From contig JAFLBP010000010.1 of NCBI GenBank assembly GCA_017303875.1, positions 117,806-181,805 of the forward strand: a stretch of 64,000 nt of DNA, read 5' to 3'. This DNA is from Chitinophagales bacterium (GTDB lineage Bacteria > Bacteroidota > Bacteroidia > Chitinophagales > Saprospiraceae). Shown here piece by piece: positions 1-8,496 of this stretch. Both the position numbers and the translations under genes were made by a program. Numbering within the stretch: the first letter of the stretch is position 1; each line of letters begins with the position of its first letter. The notes beneath the pieces were generated by a model. The model ran no database searches and had not been told where the DNA came from. It saw nothing but the letters and a program-made list of their open reading frames with translations.

Positions 1-1251
1 GATGGCAGCCGGGCCGACATGGGCGCTTATTATACGCACAAAAACAATGTTGAACGCAGCCTGCAAATCAGTGAATTTCAATACCACCCGCCGGATAATT
101 ACCCTACCGGCGACTGGATTGAATTGTACAACCGCAGCAATCAAACCCTTGCGCTCAAAGGCTGGCGTATGACGCAGGGATTGAATGAATTTGTTTTTAC
201 GGAAAATAAAACCCTGGCGCCCGGCGCGTTTTTAGTGCTTTGCCAGGACAGTCTGCTGTTTAAAACACAGTATAAAGGCGTGAGTGTGCTTTGCGGGAAT
301 TTCCATTTCGACCTGAGCAACAAGTCGGGTAAAATTGCGCTCTACGATGCATCCGGCCGACTGGCGTATCAGGTACAATATGCCGACAGCCGCCCCTGGC
401 CGCCGCTGGCCGACGGACTTGGCGCTACCGTGGAACTGGAACCGCTGCTGGACGGGAACATCCCTGCCGATTGGCGTGAAAGTTATGTTTTGCTGGGTAC
501 ACCCGGCCAGGCCAACAGCACAGCGCCTGATTTTACGGGTTTATTCATCAATGAAATACTGGCCTCCAACACCCAGACCCTGCCTGATGAACACGGTGAA
601 TTCGACGACTGGTTTGAACTCTACAATGCTTCCAACGACACCCTCAATATCGGGGGCTTGTACTTCAGTGATAAAGCCGACGAACCCACGCGCTGGCAGT
701 TGCCGCTGCATTTTCCCGAAAAAACCAGTATTCCGCCGCAGGGTTTCCTGTTGATTTGGGCCGATGAACAGCCGGAACAAGGGCTGCTGCATGCCGATTT
801 CAAACTCAGTGCCGGCGGTGAAACGCTGTTGTGTTACCAGCGTCAGGGGCAAGGGTACAGCGAACTGGAACGACTTGATTTCGGGCCACAGAAAGCAGAT
901 ATTTCCTGGGGGCGTTATGCGGACGGCGGGGCGCAAACAATTTTTATGCAGCCAACACCCGGAGGCAGCAATGTTGCCAGTGGCATCGGCACGCCTGCTC
1001 CCGCTCTGCCTTTGACGGTGTTTCCCAATCCTTTTTCAGAAAATTTATTCATCCAAACGGCTGCTATCGCTATGCCCTATCGGCTCCGGATATTAAACGT
1101 ACTGGGGCAGCTCGTGTATGAAGCGCAAGAAAATACCGACATGCCCGCGCAGGTACAGGTTCAAAATTGGCCGGCCGGTATGTACACCCTTCAAATTGAG
1201 GATTCGGAGGGGCGGCAATATACCGCCAAAGCGCTGTTAGCAAAAAAATGA
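1..1251 (+). CDS. Secreted lamin-tail-domain protein with T9SS sorting domain (5' truncated)
   Basis: The reading frame is open to the left edge, and the first in-window residues (DGSRADMGAYY) look like the end of an upstream repeat region, so the true start is outside the window. Two lamin-tail-like domains are visible, about residues 17-110 (ISEFQYHP, then DWIELYN) and 180-290 (FINEILASN, then DDWFELYN). A type IX secretion sorting domain follows at about 335-410 (VFPNPFSENLFI, then LRILNVLGQLVYE and PAGMYTLQIE). The product is therefore probably exported by the T9SS to the surface or medium. Lamin-tail domains in such proteins are usually adhesive or accessory modules; no catalytic domain is seen in this part. 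A bidirectional hairpin follows the stop. Confidence 0.8.
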   Translation, partial: DGSRADMGAYYTHKNNVERSLQISEFQYHPPDNYPTGDWIELYNRSNQTLALKGWRMTQGLNEFVFTENKTLAPGAFLVLCQDSLLFKTQYKGVSVLCGNFHFDLSNKSGKIALYDASGRLAYQVQYADSRPWPPLADGLGATVELEPLLDGNIPADWRESYVLLGTPGQANSTAPDFTGLFINEILASNTQTLPDEHGEFDDWFELYNASNDTLNIGGLYFSDKADEPTRWQLPLHFPEKTSIPPQGFLLIWADEQPEQGLLHADFKLSAGGETLLCYQRQGQGYSELERLDFGPQKADISWGRYADGGAQTIFMQPTPGGSNVASGIGTPAPALPLTVFPNPFSENLFIQTAAIAMPYRLRILNVLGQLVYEAQENTDMPAQVQVQNWPAGMYTLQIEDSEGRQYTAKALLAKK

Positions 1252-1276
1252 AGCTGAGTCGGTTACAGGAATGACA

Positions 1277-1310
1277 AACCCGGACAACGCAACAGGGCGC
1301 TGTCCGGGTT
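1277..1310. terminator. Bidirectional hairpin terminator
   Basis: A perfect 10-bp stem (AACCCGGACA / TGTCCGGGTT) with a 14-nt loop lies between two convergent genes. Short AT-rich flanks make it a plausible terminator for both strands. Confidence 0.7.
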
Positions 1311-1345
1311 ATTAATTTCAGATAATCAGTTTCGGAAACTCCGAA

Positions 1346-1753
1346 TTACATCGCACCTGTTTTCTTGAGAATCCATACTACGAAGCAAACTGAACCGGCG
1401 AGCCAGCACAGGTAAGCGATGAAGTACAGGCCAACAGCAAGACCTACGCCCCAGAAAAGGCTGTAAAGCAGTGCGCCGGCGAGCCAGCCTGCAATAGCAA
1501 ACCACAGGAACTTGTCAACCGGGTGTTGGAAATCAATCTTACCGCCTTTTTTATTGAACCACTTGGCAACTTTAGCAACTTTTTTAGCCATAAAGCCTTC
1601 AGTTGCCATGGTTGTGGAGCCATTATCGCTCATTTTTTTGATGGCATTTTCGCGCGCTTCTTTGGCAGAAACAGCTTCAGATGCCTGTGTAGCGGTAAAA
1701 GGGATCAGCATCAGGAGTGCTGCGAAGAAAAGGGTAAAACGAAGTGTTTTCAT
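1346..1753 (-). CDS. Small exported membrane protein of unknown function
   Basis: This 135-residue protein has an N-terminal signal peptide (about residues 1-24, ending TATQAS), a basic polar stretch (KKVAKVAKWFNKKGG) and two closely spaced hydrophobic segments at about 82-102 and 105-130. It therefore probably sits in the cytoplasmic membrane with its N-terminus outside. I do not recognise a named family. The start is supported by a TATATTTG promoter box 38 nt upstream. It has its own promoter and shares no operon with the respiratory genes to its right. Confidence 0.75.
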   Translation of the reverse strand: MKTLRFTLFFAALLMLIPFTATQASEAVSAKEARENAIKKMSDNGSTTMATEGFMAKKVAKVAKWFNKKGGKIDFQHPVDKFLWFAIAGWLAGALLYSLFWGVGLAVGLYFIAYLCWLAGSVCFVVWILKKTGAM

Positions 1754-1790
1754 AAAACATTGAGTTTTGATTGAAAGAAAATTGTTGCGG

Positions 1791-1798
1791 CAAATATA
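1791..1798 (-). promoter_or_regulatory. Bacteroidota-type -7 box (TATATTTG)
   Basis: On the minus strand this reads TATATTTG, the TAnnTTTG -7 motif. It lies 38 nt from the ATG of the small membrane protein gene. Confidence 0.55.
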
Positions 1799-1880
1799 TA
1801 AAGCTTAAAAACACAAAGAGCTACGAAAGCAAATTCTTTCGTGGCTCCTGTCAAATTTTAACCAAAAGTACCCGATGTAT

Positions 1881-2159
1881 TCAATTTTCATTGAACTCCA
1901 TCCCTGAAGTGACACCGCCGGGTTGTTCGCGCCGGCGTTTACGCCACCACATGTAACCGATGAAACCAACGATCAGGTAAGGCAGCGAAAGCATGTATAG
2001 GATGCCGTTATTCAGACCACGCGGATCACCGCCTCCGGCACGCAGGTTGGCCTCCGCAGACGCTTTACACATGGCACACTGTGCCATAGCAGGCACATTG
2101 AAGACAAGTAAAAAGAGCAGGGCAAGTATGCCCAATCGTATGAGTGAATTCCAACGCAT
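1881..2159 (-). CDS. CxxC mini membrane protein linked to oxidase assembly genes
   Basis: This 92-residue protein has a signal peptide (LLFLLVFNVPAMAQ), directly followed by a CAMC dithiol motif, a short periplasmic stretch and one membrane helix (about 51-70) with a basic RKRRR cytoplasmic end. It is the last gene of a three-gene group with a DUF420 protein (3 nt upstream) and an SCO-like protein, next to the oxidase operon. A role in copper or disulfide handling during oxidase assembly is an inference from the CxxC and the context; the sequence alone does not prove it. Confidence 0.8.
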   Translation of the reverse strand: MRWNSLIRLGILALLFLLVFNVPAMAQCAMCKASAEANLRAGGGDPRGLNNGILYMLSLPYLIVGFIGYMWWRKRRREQPGGVTSGMEFNEN

Positions 2160-2162
2160 AGC

Positions 2163-2744
2163 TTATGGATAGTAAGGTTTCAACATCAGGTAACACACCG
2201 GGCCTGTAATGGCCACATAAAGCCAAATGGGATAAACCCAGCGTGCCATTTTGCGGTGACGGGCATATTGTCCCGTATACGCACGAATAAAAGTAAACAA
2301 AATGAACGGAAAAATCAGGGCCGCAAGTGCAATGTGCGTGAGCAATACCAACAGATACACCGTGCGCATCGTACCTGCCGCAGCACGCTCCTCGGCAGAG
2401 AGCACCCGATCAAAATTGGTATCTCCGTACAAAATCTCCGGCGTAGTGAAGTGGTACAGCACATATGAAACCAAAAACAAGGCTGAAGCACCAAAAGCCA
2501 GATAAATCATCCGGCGATGGGCTTCAATACGTTTGTTTTTGATATGCCACAGGGCAAGTATCAAAAGCAGGGCAGCCAGGCCATTCAATGTAGCATGTAC
2601 TGGCGGCAAAAAGCTGAAATCCACACCAAGGTCGATCTTGACAGACCGCATCAGCACCACCAAGCCCAATACGGCCACGGAAATGATCCAGGCGTACAGG
2701 TTGAGCCGTTTTGCAAGCGAAAGATTAGGTACAACAGAATCCAT
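2163..2744 (-). CDS. DUF420 family membrane protein (CtaM-like oxidase assembly)
   Basis: This 193-residue protein has five or so membrane helices and the pattern of the DUF420 family: FSFLPPVHATLNGLAALLL near residue 50, an HRRMIYLAF segment after the second helix, and a conserved C-terminal HRKMARWVYPIWLYVAITG. DUF420 members sit beside heme-copper oxidase genes, and the Gram-positive CtaM branch is needed for maturation of aa3 oxidase. Here it lies 8 nt after the SCO-like gene, which fits the same role. No catalytic motif is expected in this family. Confidence 0.88.
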   Translation of the reverse strand: MDSVVPNLSLAKRLNLYAWIISVAVLGLVVLMRSVKIDLGVDFSFLPPVHATLNGLAALLLILALWHIKNKRIEAHRRMIYLAFGASALFLVSYVLYHFTTPEILYGDTNFDRVLSAEERAAAGTMRTVYLLVLLTHIALAALIFPFILFTFIRAYTGQYARHRKMARWVYPIWLYVAITGPVCYLMLKPYYP

Positions 2745-2752
2745 AGTAAAAT

Positions 2753-3391
2753 TTATTGTGGCGGCGGCGGAATGAGAATCGCAATCTGCTCAATCATCCT
2801 GCCGATTTCTTTGTCGCTTTCAGCATTATAAAAACGCTTAATAATGCCATTTTTATCCGTAAGGGCGAAATAATGCGGATAAGGTGAAACATCCCGGTCG
2901 TGGCAATACATATTAAAACCGCCGTTCAGTAATTCATTCCAGGTTGGTGTCACAGGACTCCAGGCCCAGGTAGCATAATCAATACTCGGCAGTTTTTGCT
3001 TGTAAGAGCGGAATTCGGAAGAGCCGGCATTCGCAAGCATCACTAAGCGGAATTGTGGATTGAATTCACCAAACTGCTTGTATAGCTGCTGACCCAAATC
3101 CATAACTTTCTGGTTATGCGGCGTCAATTCGGGATTTTCCTCAAAACGGTAAATCACACAGGCACATCCTTCAATCCGGTCAATTTTGGATCCATCGGCA
3201 TAAATAAGCGGAAACGGTGGCACTTTACCAAAGTTGCCCAACTCTGCCAGCGCCTCTTTGCGCCAGGTAATGCCGCCTTTCAAATAAAGCCAGGAAACGG
3301 CCGGAAATACTACCAGCATCAGTAGCAAGGCCGCAACTCGAATTACCTTTTTGCGCTTTGCAGCTGTATTTTGCTGTTGATCACTTGTCAT
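2753..3391 (-). CDS. SCO-like thioredoxin-fold protein lacking the CxxxC motif
   Basis: The protein (212 residues) has an N-terminal membrane anchor (about 19-37) followed by a thioredoxin-like domain in the periplasm. The C-terminal part (PHYFALTDKNGIIKRFY) matches the SCO1/SenC/PrrC pattern, including the His before the last strands. The usual CxxxC copper site is missing: the corresponding region reads EGCACVIYRF, a CxC placed slightly earlier. The gene starts a group with DUF420 and the CxxC mini-protein, downstream of the oxidase operon terminator. A role in CuA assembly follows from family and context, but direct copper transfer by the classical site is doubtful. Confidence 0.75.
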   Translation of the reverse strand: MTSDQQQNTAAKRKKVIRVAALLLMLVVFPAVSWLYLKGGITWRKEALAELGNFGKVPPFPLIYADGSKIDRIEGCACVIYRFEENPELTPHNQKVMDLGQQLYKQFGEFNPQFRLVMLANAGSSEFRSYKQKLPSIDYATWAWSPVTPTWNELLNGGFNMYCHDRDVSPYPHYFALTDKNGIIKRFYNAESDKEIGRMIEQIAILIPPPPQ

Positions 3392-3427
3392 AATAAAAGA
3401 TCAGAACTTGTTGTATATCAACAAAAA

Positions 3428-3450
3428 GGGCGGGGTTTTGTTCCCCGCCC
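3428..3450 (-). terminator. Rho-independent terminator of the act-cox operon
   Basis: An 8-bp GC stem (GGGCGGGG / CCCCGCCC) with a 7-nt loop is followed on the minus strand by TTTTT. It lies directly after the oxidase subunit IV gene and separates it from the SCO-like group. Confidence 0.85.
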
Positions 3451-3516
3451 CTGTGTATTTTTACTATCCTCGCTGCTCCAACAGGAGTGTTCGGGATGTG
3501 TGTAATCTGAATAAGC

Positions 3517-3963
3517 TTAGCCGCGCTGTGCCTGAAAATACTGAACACCGGGCAGCAAATAGCCTTGTGGTTTTGCAGAAGGCGCTTCCACTTTCTCCTC
3601 ATTTTTGTTTTTGATCAGTTCGCGGCGATCTCCCCAGGAAGAACCTTCCTGAAAGAATGCGATAATCGCCCAAACCAGCAGCAGGGTTGGCAATAATACG
3701 CTGAGCATCAGTCCGCGTACTTCATGTGCCATGTGCATGAAATGGAAAATGATAAAGTAAGCTTTGTACAAGCTCGCACCAATCATCGCCAGCATGTAAA
3801 GGTATTGGCCAAAACCGCCATCTTTACCAAAAGTTACACTGTGTGAGATATGGCCTTTCGCAAAAAGTGCGAAAACAACCTCTACAATCGTAATCACGGC
3901 CAACAGCAGAAGGCCCTTGAATACCAATTGTTTTTGTTCTTCGTATGTCATATGTCCTGCCAT
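3517..3963 (-). CDS. Cytochrome c oxidase subunit IV family protein
   Basis: This 148-residue protein has three membrane helices (about 14-34, 54-76 and 83-105). The second carries the conserved KAYFIIFHFMHM signature of the prokaryotic subunit IV/CyoD-like family, and a polar C-terminal tail of about 40 residues follows. It is the last gene of the act-cox operon, after two subunit III genes and before the terminator at 3428-3450. Subunit IV is a small accessory membrane subunit without cofactors, thought to help assemble or stabilise the oxidase. Confidence 0.88.
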   Translation of the reverse strand: MAGHMTYEEQKQLVFKGLLLLAVITIVEVVFALFAKGHISHSVTFGKDGGFGQYLYMLAMIGASLYKAYFIIFHFMHMAHEVRGLMLSVLLPTLLLVWAIIAFFQEGSSWGDRRELIKNKNEEKVEAPSAKPQGYLLPGVQYFQAQRG

Positions 3964-4022
3964 AATGGAAGCAAGATAAATGGTTTAAAAATGTTGTTTA
4001 AGTCGAGCCGGATTGGGCGTGT

Positions 4023-4955
4023 TTACAGCAGGTAGAATACCAGGAACACGAATACCCAAACCAAATCCACAAAGTGCCAGTAAAGACCGATTTTCTCTAC
4101 CATTTCATAGCCATTGCGGCGGGCGGCATACAAACCGCTGGCAGCATTAATCATGATGATGGCCAGGAATAAAACCCCGGAGAATACGTGGAAACCGTGG
4201 AAGCCGGTAATAAAGAAGAACAACGCGCCAAAAGCTTTCGGGCCTTGCTCTACCTGCACCACCTGCGTTTTCTGTTTTCCATTTTCCAGTACCGGATTGC
4301 CATCCTTGTCGGTCAGTCTATACTCGACAAATTTTTTCTCCAGCTCAATGGTTTTTTCACCATTAACCATCACCTCATGGCCATGCAGCAGATAAGATTC
4401 ATCGCGCTTTACCTCAACTGCGGCACCGTTTTCTACAATCGGTTTGCCACTTGCGTCCACCAGCGTACCATCATATAAATAGCGGCCAAATGGGTTGCGA
4501 TCAAGCGAAACGTTCTCATATTTGATCAGTGTTGTCCATTCATAAGCCTGGGAGCCAAGGAACACAGCACCGCCAAGAACGGTCAGAAACATCCAGAAAA
4601 CTACACCGCGCTGGTTTTCGCGGTGACCTTCCTGCACCGCACGAACCATCGTCACGGACGAAAAGATCAGGACGAAAGTCATAAAGGTCACGAAGACCAG
4701 CGGCCAATGCGCATGAACAAAGGGGAAAGAAGCGAATACATAATCCGGTTCCGGCCAGGTCGGCATACTAAAACGCAAAGCGCCGTATGCGATCAGGAAG
4801 CCTGCAAAGGTAAATGCATCGGATACCAGAAAGTACCACATCATCAGCTTACCATAGCTGGCCTTAAAAGGAGACTCGCCACCACCGTCCCAGTTGTGCG
4901 TCTGCTCATCGTGAGCGTGTGTCTCGTGTGCGTGTGCAACAGAAGTATCTGCCAT
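4023..4955 (-). CDS. ctaE: Cytochrome c oxidase subunit III with a long extramembrane insert
   Basis: The protein has the helices of heme-copper oxidase subunit III: an N-terminal pair around residues 35-85, ITGFHGFHVFSGVLFL near 245, and a terminal YWHFVDLVWVFVFLVFYLL, the family end signature. It is 310 residues long because of an insert of about 85 residues (about 145-230). The insert contains two similar pieces, LVDASGKPIVENG and LTDKDGNPVLENG, suggesting an internal duplication. The N-terminus is His-rich (VAHAHETHAHDEQTHNW). It is one of two adjacent subunit III genes in this operon. Subunit III has no redox centre and stabilises the catalytic core. Confidence 0.92.
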   Translation of the reverse strand: MADTSVAHAHETHAHDEQTHNWDGGGESPFKASYGKLMMWYFLVSDAFTFAGFLIAYGALRFSMPTWPEPDYVFASFPFVHAHWPLVFVTFMTFVLIFSSVTMVRAVQEGHRENQRGVVFWMFLTVLGGAVFLGSQAYEWTTLIKYENVSLDRNPFGRYLYDGTLVDASGKPIVENGAAVEVKRDESYLLHGHEVMVNGEKTIELEKKFVEYRLTDKDGNPVLENGKQKTQVVQVEQGPKAFGALFFFITGFHGFHVFSGVLFLAIIMINAASGLYAARRNGYEMVEKIGLYWHFVDLVWVFVFLVFYLL

Positions 4956-5001
4956 AATTCAGTTAAAAGTTGGAATCAGAAACTTTTCGTTGAAAGGGAT
5001 T

Positions 5002-5589
5002 TCAGGATTGAAACAAGAAAAAGATATACAAATACACCCAAAGGGCGTCAACAAAATGCCAATATTGAACCACCAGCTCAAAACGATTCCGGCGGCGTTT
5101 GGTAGGCCGGAATGGCAGGGTAAACGCGTGCAGCGTTGCCATCACCAAAGCGCCAATACCACCCAATACATGCGCCGCATGTACGCCGGAAATGACATAT
5201 ACAAACGAGCTGGACGGATTAATGGTAAAGGTTGCCCCGCTTTGGTCAAGCGCAATCCAACCCAGGTATTGCATGACCACAAAAACCAGACCCAACACCA
5301 TTGTAATGATCAGGCCGATTTTGTAGCGCTGCTCCATCCCGCGTTTGAAAGAACTGTATGCCCAGTGCAAACTCACACTGCTCGCCAGTATGACCAAAGT
5401 ACTGGCAAAAAATATATCCGGCAACTTGAACTCGTACCAGTTACCGGCAGAACGGCGAACCACATACGCACTTGTAAATGCCCCGAAAAGCATCACAATC
5501 GTACCTATCGCAACCCAGAGCAATAATTTTTGCTCATTGATGCTGCTTTGCCGGTAACGTCCCGGTTGTGGTGTACTTAATTCTCCCAT
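5002..5589 (-). CDS. Cytochrome c oxidase subunit III (short form)
   Basis: This 195-residue protein has five membrane helices and the subunit III hallmarks: FGAFTSAYVVRR near residue 40, GVHAAHVLGGIGAL near 133, and the C-terminal YWHFVDALWVYLYIFFLF. Its length is that of the compact bacterial form. It lies 14 nt downstream of the heme O synthase gene and 46 nt before the longer subunit III gene. Two subunit III-like genes in tandem are known from other Bacteroidota oxidase operons; whether both occupy the same complex cannot be told from sequence. Confidence 0.92.
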   Translation of the reverse strand: MGELSTPQPGRYRQSSINEQKLLLWVAIGTIVMLFGAFTSAYVVRRSAGNWYEFKLPDIFFASTLVILASSVSLHWAYSSFKRGMEQRYKIGLIITMVLGLVFVVMQYLGWIALDQSGATFTINPSSSFVYVISGVHAAHVLGGIGALVMATLHAFTLPFRPTKRRRNRFELVVQYWHFVDALWVYLYIFFLFQS

Positions 5590-5603
5590 ACTGGAAGTAG
5601 TGA

Positions 5604-6509
5604 TTAAAAGATTTTATCAAGATACAAGATAATCAGCGAAACCGGCAACAGCCAGAAAGACACAAACATTTGCTTGCGCGCCGACTCTCTTGTACAGTTT
5701 TTGTACAATTGATAGCAACGGAATGCCCAGTATAAGTTCAGGCCGGATAAAATCAAAAATGCCCCGACACTGAAATATCCACCTACAAGCCCCATCGCCG
5801 CATTGGCTACCATAAAAATGCAAAACCAAAGCGACATATAACCCGTCGTGCTGTCTTTTTGGCCACGCCCCGTCGGCAGCAGATAAAAGCCTGCGCGCCG
5901 GTAATCCTCATCTGCCAACCATGCAACAGCCCAAAAATGTGGAAACTGCCACAAAAACTGCAATGCAAATAACATGCTGCCCATAGGGGAAATATACCCT
6001 TCGTATGCCGTTGCTCCAATAATCAGCGGTAATGCCCCGGGAACAGCGCCAACCGCTACCGCCAGCGGCGTAGAGCGTTTCAGCGGCGTATACACAAACG
6101 CATAACTGATTAACGAAACCGCACCCAGCAAACCGGTCAACATATTGAAAGTCGACAAGATTGCAATGCCTGCCAAAGCCATCACCCCAGCGTACAACAA
6201 CGCGGTGGCGACCTGCATACGGCCTGCTGCAAGCGGACGATCGGCAGTACGCGTCATGATCTTATCATGCTCGCGCTCAATAACCTGATTCAACGCATTT
6301 GCCGAACCCGTTACCAAAAAACCGCCCAAAGCCAGCATCAACATGTTAAAGAACGACACATTGCCTTCCGCCACAATTGCATACGACATGAGGGCTGAAA
6401 ACAGCACCAGCAATGTCAGTTTAAACTTGACCAACAGCCCGAAATCTTTTACCGCAAGGGCAAAATAGCTTTTCGGGCTGATGGTACTATCTATAGTCTT
6501 GCGCTCCAT
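5604..6509 (-). CDS. ctaB: Protoheme IX farnesyltransferase (heme O synthase)
   Basis: This is a UbiA-family prenyltransferase of 301 residues with about eight membrane helices. The first active-site region reads NALNQVIEREHDKIMTRT followed by RPLAAGRM, matching the CtaB/COX10 pattern N..(N/D)...(E/D)xxxDxxM.RT..RPL. It attaches a farnesyl group to heme b to make heme O, the precursor of heme A. It lies between oxidase subunits I and III in the operon, 38 nt after subunit I. No heme A synthase (CtaA) gene is in this window, so that step must be encoded elsewhere. Confidence 0.95.
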   Translation of the reverse strand: MERKTIDSTISPKSYFALAVKDFGLLVKFKLTLLVLFSALMSYAIVAEGNVSFFNMLMLALGGFLVTGSANALNQVIEREHDKIMTRTADRPLAAGRMQVATALLYAGVMALAGIAILSTFNMLTGLLGAVSLISYAFVYTPLKRSTPLAVAVGAVPGALPLIIGATAYEGYISPMGSMLFALQFLWQFPHFWAVAWLADEDYRRAGFYLLPTGRGQKDSTTGYMSLWFCIFMVANAAMGLVGGYFSVGAFLILSGLNLYWAFRCYQLYKNCTRESARKQMFVSFWLLPVSLIILYLDKIF

Positions 6510-6547
6510 TCAATTTGAATTCAAATTCAATTACAGGATGCGCAAGA

Positions 6548-8413
6548 TTAATGTCCTCCATGATCATGTTCCCCTTCTTTCAAAGGAACATATTGGGGCA
6601 AAAAGTCTTCACCGTTTTTACCATAATCGTAAGCCCAGCGCTGAACGGTCGGGATATTGCCCGGCCAGTTGCCGTGACCGGCTTCGATTGGAGTGGTCCA
6701 CTCCAATGTATTGGCGCCCCAAGGGTTCTTCACTTTCAATTTGCGGCCAGCAAAAATGGAATAGAAGAAGTTGATGATAAAGACAATCTGAAGGAAAAAT
6801 ACCACAATGGCACCAATGGTGATGAACTTGTTCAGGTCATCAAAGTGCTTGAATGCTTCAAACGAAGCACCACCATCGTAGTAACGACGCGGAACACCAG
6901 CCATACCGGTGTAGTGCATCGGCCAGAAAATAGCATAAGCGCCTACAAGTGTTCCCCAGAAGTGGATTTTACCAAGCGTTTCATTCATAAAACGGCCAAA
7001 CATTTTCGGGAACCAGTGATACACACCGGCGAACATACCGAAGAATGCCGCAACACCCATTACAATGTGGAAGTGCGCCACAACGAAATACGTGTCGTGC
7101 ATCTGAATGTCAATGGCAGAGTTACCGAGGAAGATACCCGTCAGACCACCGGAAATGAACATCGACACAAAACCAACAGCAAACAGAGATGGCGTGTTGA
7201 AACGGAAATTGGAACCGTATATCGTAGTGATCCAGTTAAATACTTTCACCGCGGATGGAACCGCAATGATCAGCGTGAAGATCACAAAGAAGTTACTGAT
7301 CAGCGGATTCACGCCCGACATAAACATGTGGTGCGCCCACACGATAAAGGACAGGAAACCGATCGCCATGATAGAATATACCATCGCGCGATAACCAAAG
7401 ATCGGTTTGCGAGCATTCACCGAAAGTACTTCAGATACCATACCCATCGCAGGCAGGATAATGATGTATACTTCCGGGTGCCCCAGGAACCAGAACAAGT
7501 GCTGGAACAAAATCGGGCTACCACCCACGCGATCCAACACTTCACCACCTACCACAATTTCACTGAGGTAGAAGGAAGTACCCATACTGCGGTCAAACAT
7601 CAGCAGCAGTACACCGGAAAGCAATACAGGGAAAGAAAGTACCCCAAGAATGGCTGTAACGAAAAACGACCAGATGGTCATCGGCATACGCCACAGGTTC
7701 ATTCCCTTCGTGCGAAGGTTCAGAATAGTAGTGATGTAGTTAATACCACCCAACAGGGAAGACACAATAAAGAATGCCATCCCCACAATCCACATCGTCA
7801 TACCGGTGCCCGAACCTTCCGAGGCTTGCGGCAAAGCACTGAGCGGCGGATAAGCCGTCCAGCCTCCGGAGAATGGTCCGGTGCTCAGGAAGAGCGAAAG
7901 GAACATCACCACCCCGGCCAGGAAAAAGAACCAGTAAGAGAATGCATTCAGCAAAGGAGACGCCATATCGCGAGCGCCAACCTGCAATGGAATCAAAAGG
8001 TTGGAAAATGTACCGCTCAAACCGGCTGTAAGCACGAAGAATACCAAAATGGTTCCGTGCATGGTCACAAGCGCATAGTAGAACTCAGGATCGAGTTTGC
8101 CGATACCGGAACTGTTAACCTGAATCCATTTTCCAAGAATAGGTTTAAGCCAGGCCATATCAGCTTCCGGAAAACCAAGTTGCAAACGGAAAACGATAGA
8201 CATAGCCGCACCAACAAAAGCCCAAAAGATACCTGTTATCAGGAACTGACGAGCAATCATCTTGTGGTCGGTACTAAAAATATAGTGCGTCAGAAAATTA
8301 GCACTATACTTGTCACCGTGGTGGTGATCATGAAAATGATCGTTGAAGCCAAGCTTTTCGGTGACTTCTTGTTCGAGTTGTTCTACTGCTGTGGGGTCTG
8401 CGATGTGAGCCAT
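6548..8413 (-). CDS. ctaD: Cytochrome c oxidase subunit I (A1 type)
   Basis: This 621-residue, 12-helix core subunit contains heme a, heme a3 and CuB. Visible ligands and signatures are: the low-spin heme His in VTMHGTILVFF; the CuB/cross-linked Tyr motif FLGHPEVYI, whose Glu marks the A1 class; the CuB pair in WAHHMF; and the heme His residues in HDTYFVVAHFH. The N-terminus (HDHHHGD) and the C-terminus (HDHGGH) are His-rich. It reduces O2 to water and pumps protons. It lies 83 nt after subunit II and 38 nt before ctaB. A 704-codon open frame on the other strand is a shadow of this gene. Confidence 0.97.
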   Translation of the reverse strand: MAHIADPTAVEQLEQEVTEKLGFNDHFHDHHHGDKYSANFLTHYIFSTDHKMIARQFLITGIFWAFVGAAMSIVFRLQLGFPEADMAWLKPILGKWIQVNSSGIGKLDPEFYYALVTMHGTILVFFVLTAGLSGTFSNLLIPLQVGARDMASPLLNAFSYWFFFLAGVVMFLSLFLSTGPFSGGWTAYPPLSALPQASEGSGTGMTMWIVGMAFFIVSSLLGGINYITTILNLRTKGMNLWRMPMTIWSFFVTAILGVLSFPVLLSGVLLLMFDRSMGTSFYLSEIVVGGEVLDRVGGSPILFQHLFWFLGHPEVYIIILPAMGMVSEVLSVNARKPIFGYRAMVYSIMAIGFLSFIVWAHHMFMSGVNPLISNFFVIFTLIIAVPSAVKVFNWITTIYGSNFRFNTPSLFAVGFVSMFISGGLTGIFLGNSAIDIQMHDTYFVVAHFHIVMGVAAFFGMFAGVYHWFPKMFGRFMNETLGKIHFWGTLVGAYAIFWPMHYTGMAGVPRRYYDGGASFEAFKHFDDLNKFITIGAIVVFFLQIVFIINFFYSIFAGRKLKVKNPWGANTLEWTTPIEAGHGNWPGNIPTVQRWAYDYGKNGEDFLPQYVPLKEGEHDHGGH

Positions 8414-8496
8414 ACCAGAGCGAATGATTTTAAGTTTCTAAGAACCGGTGAACTTGTGTTCGATAAGGTCAGGTGTTCGGGTTCAGAGAAGGGTAT

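Noticed and set aside
2753..3391. Canonical SCO1 copper chaperone
   Set aside because: The CxxxC motif is absent, so only an SCO-like assignment is made.
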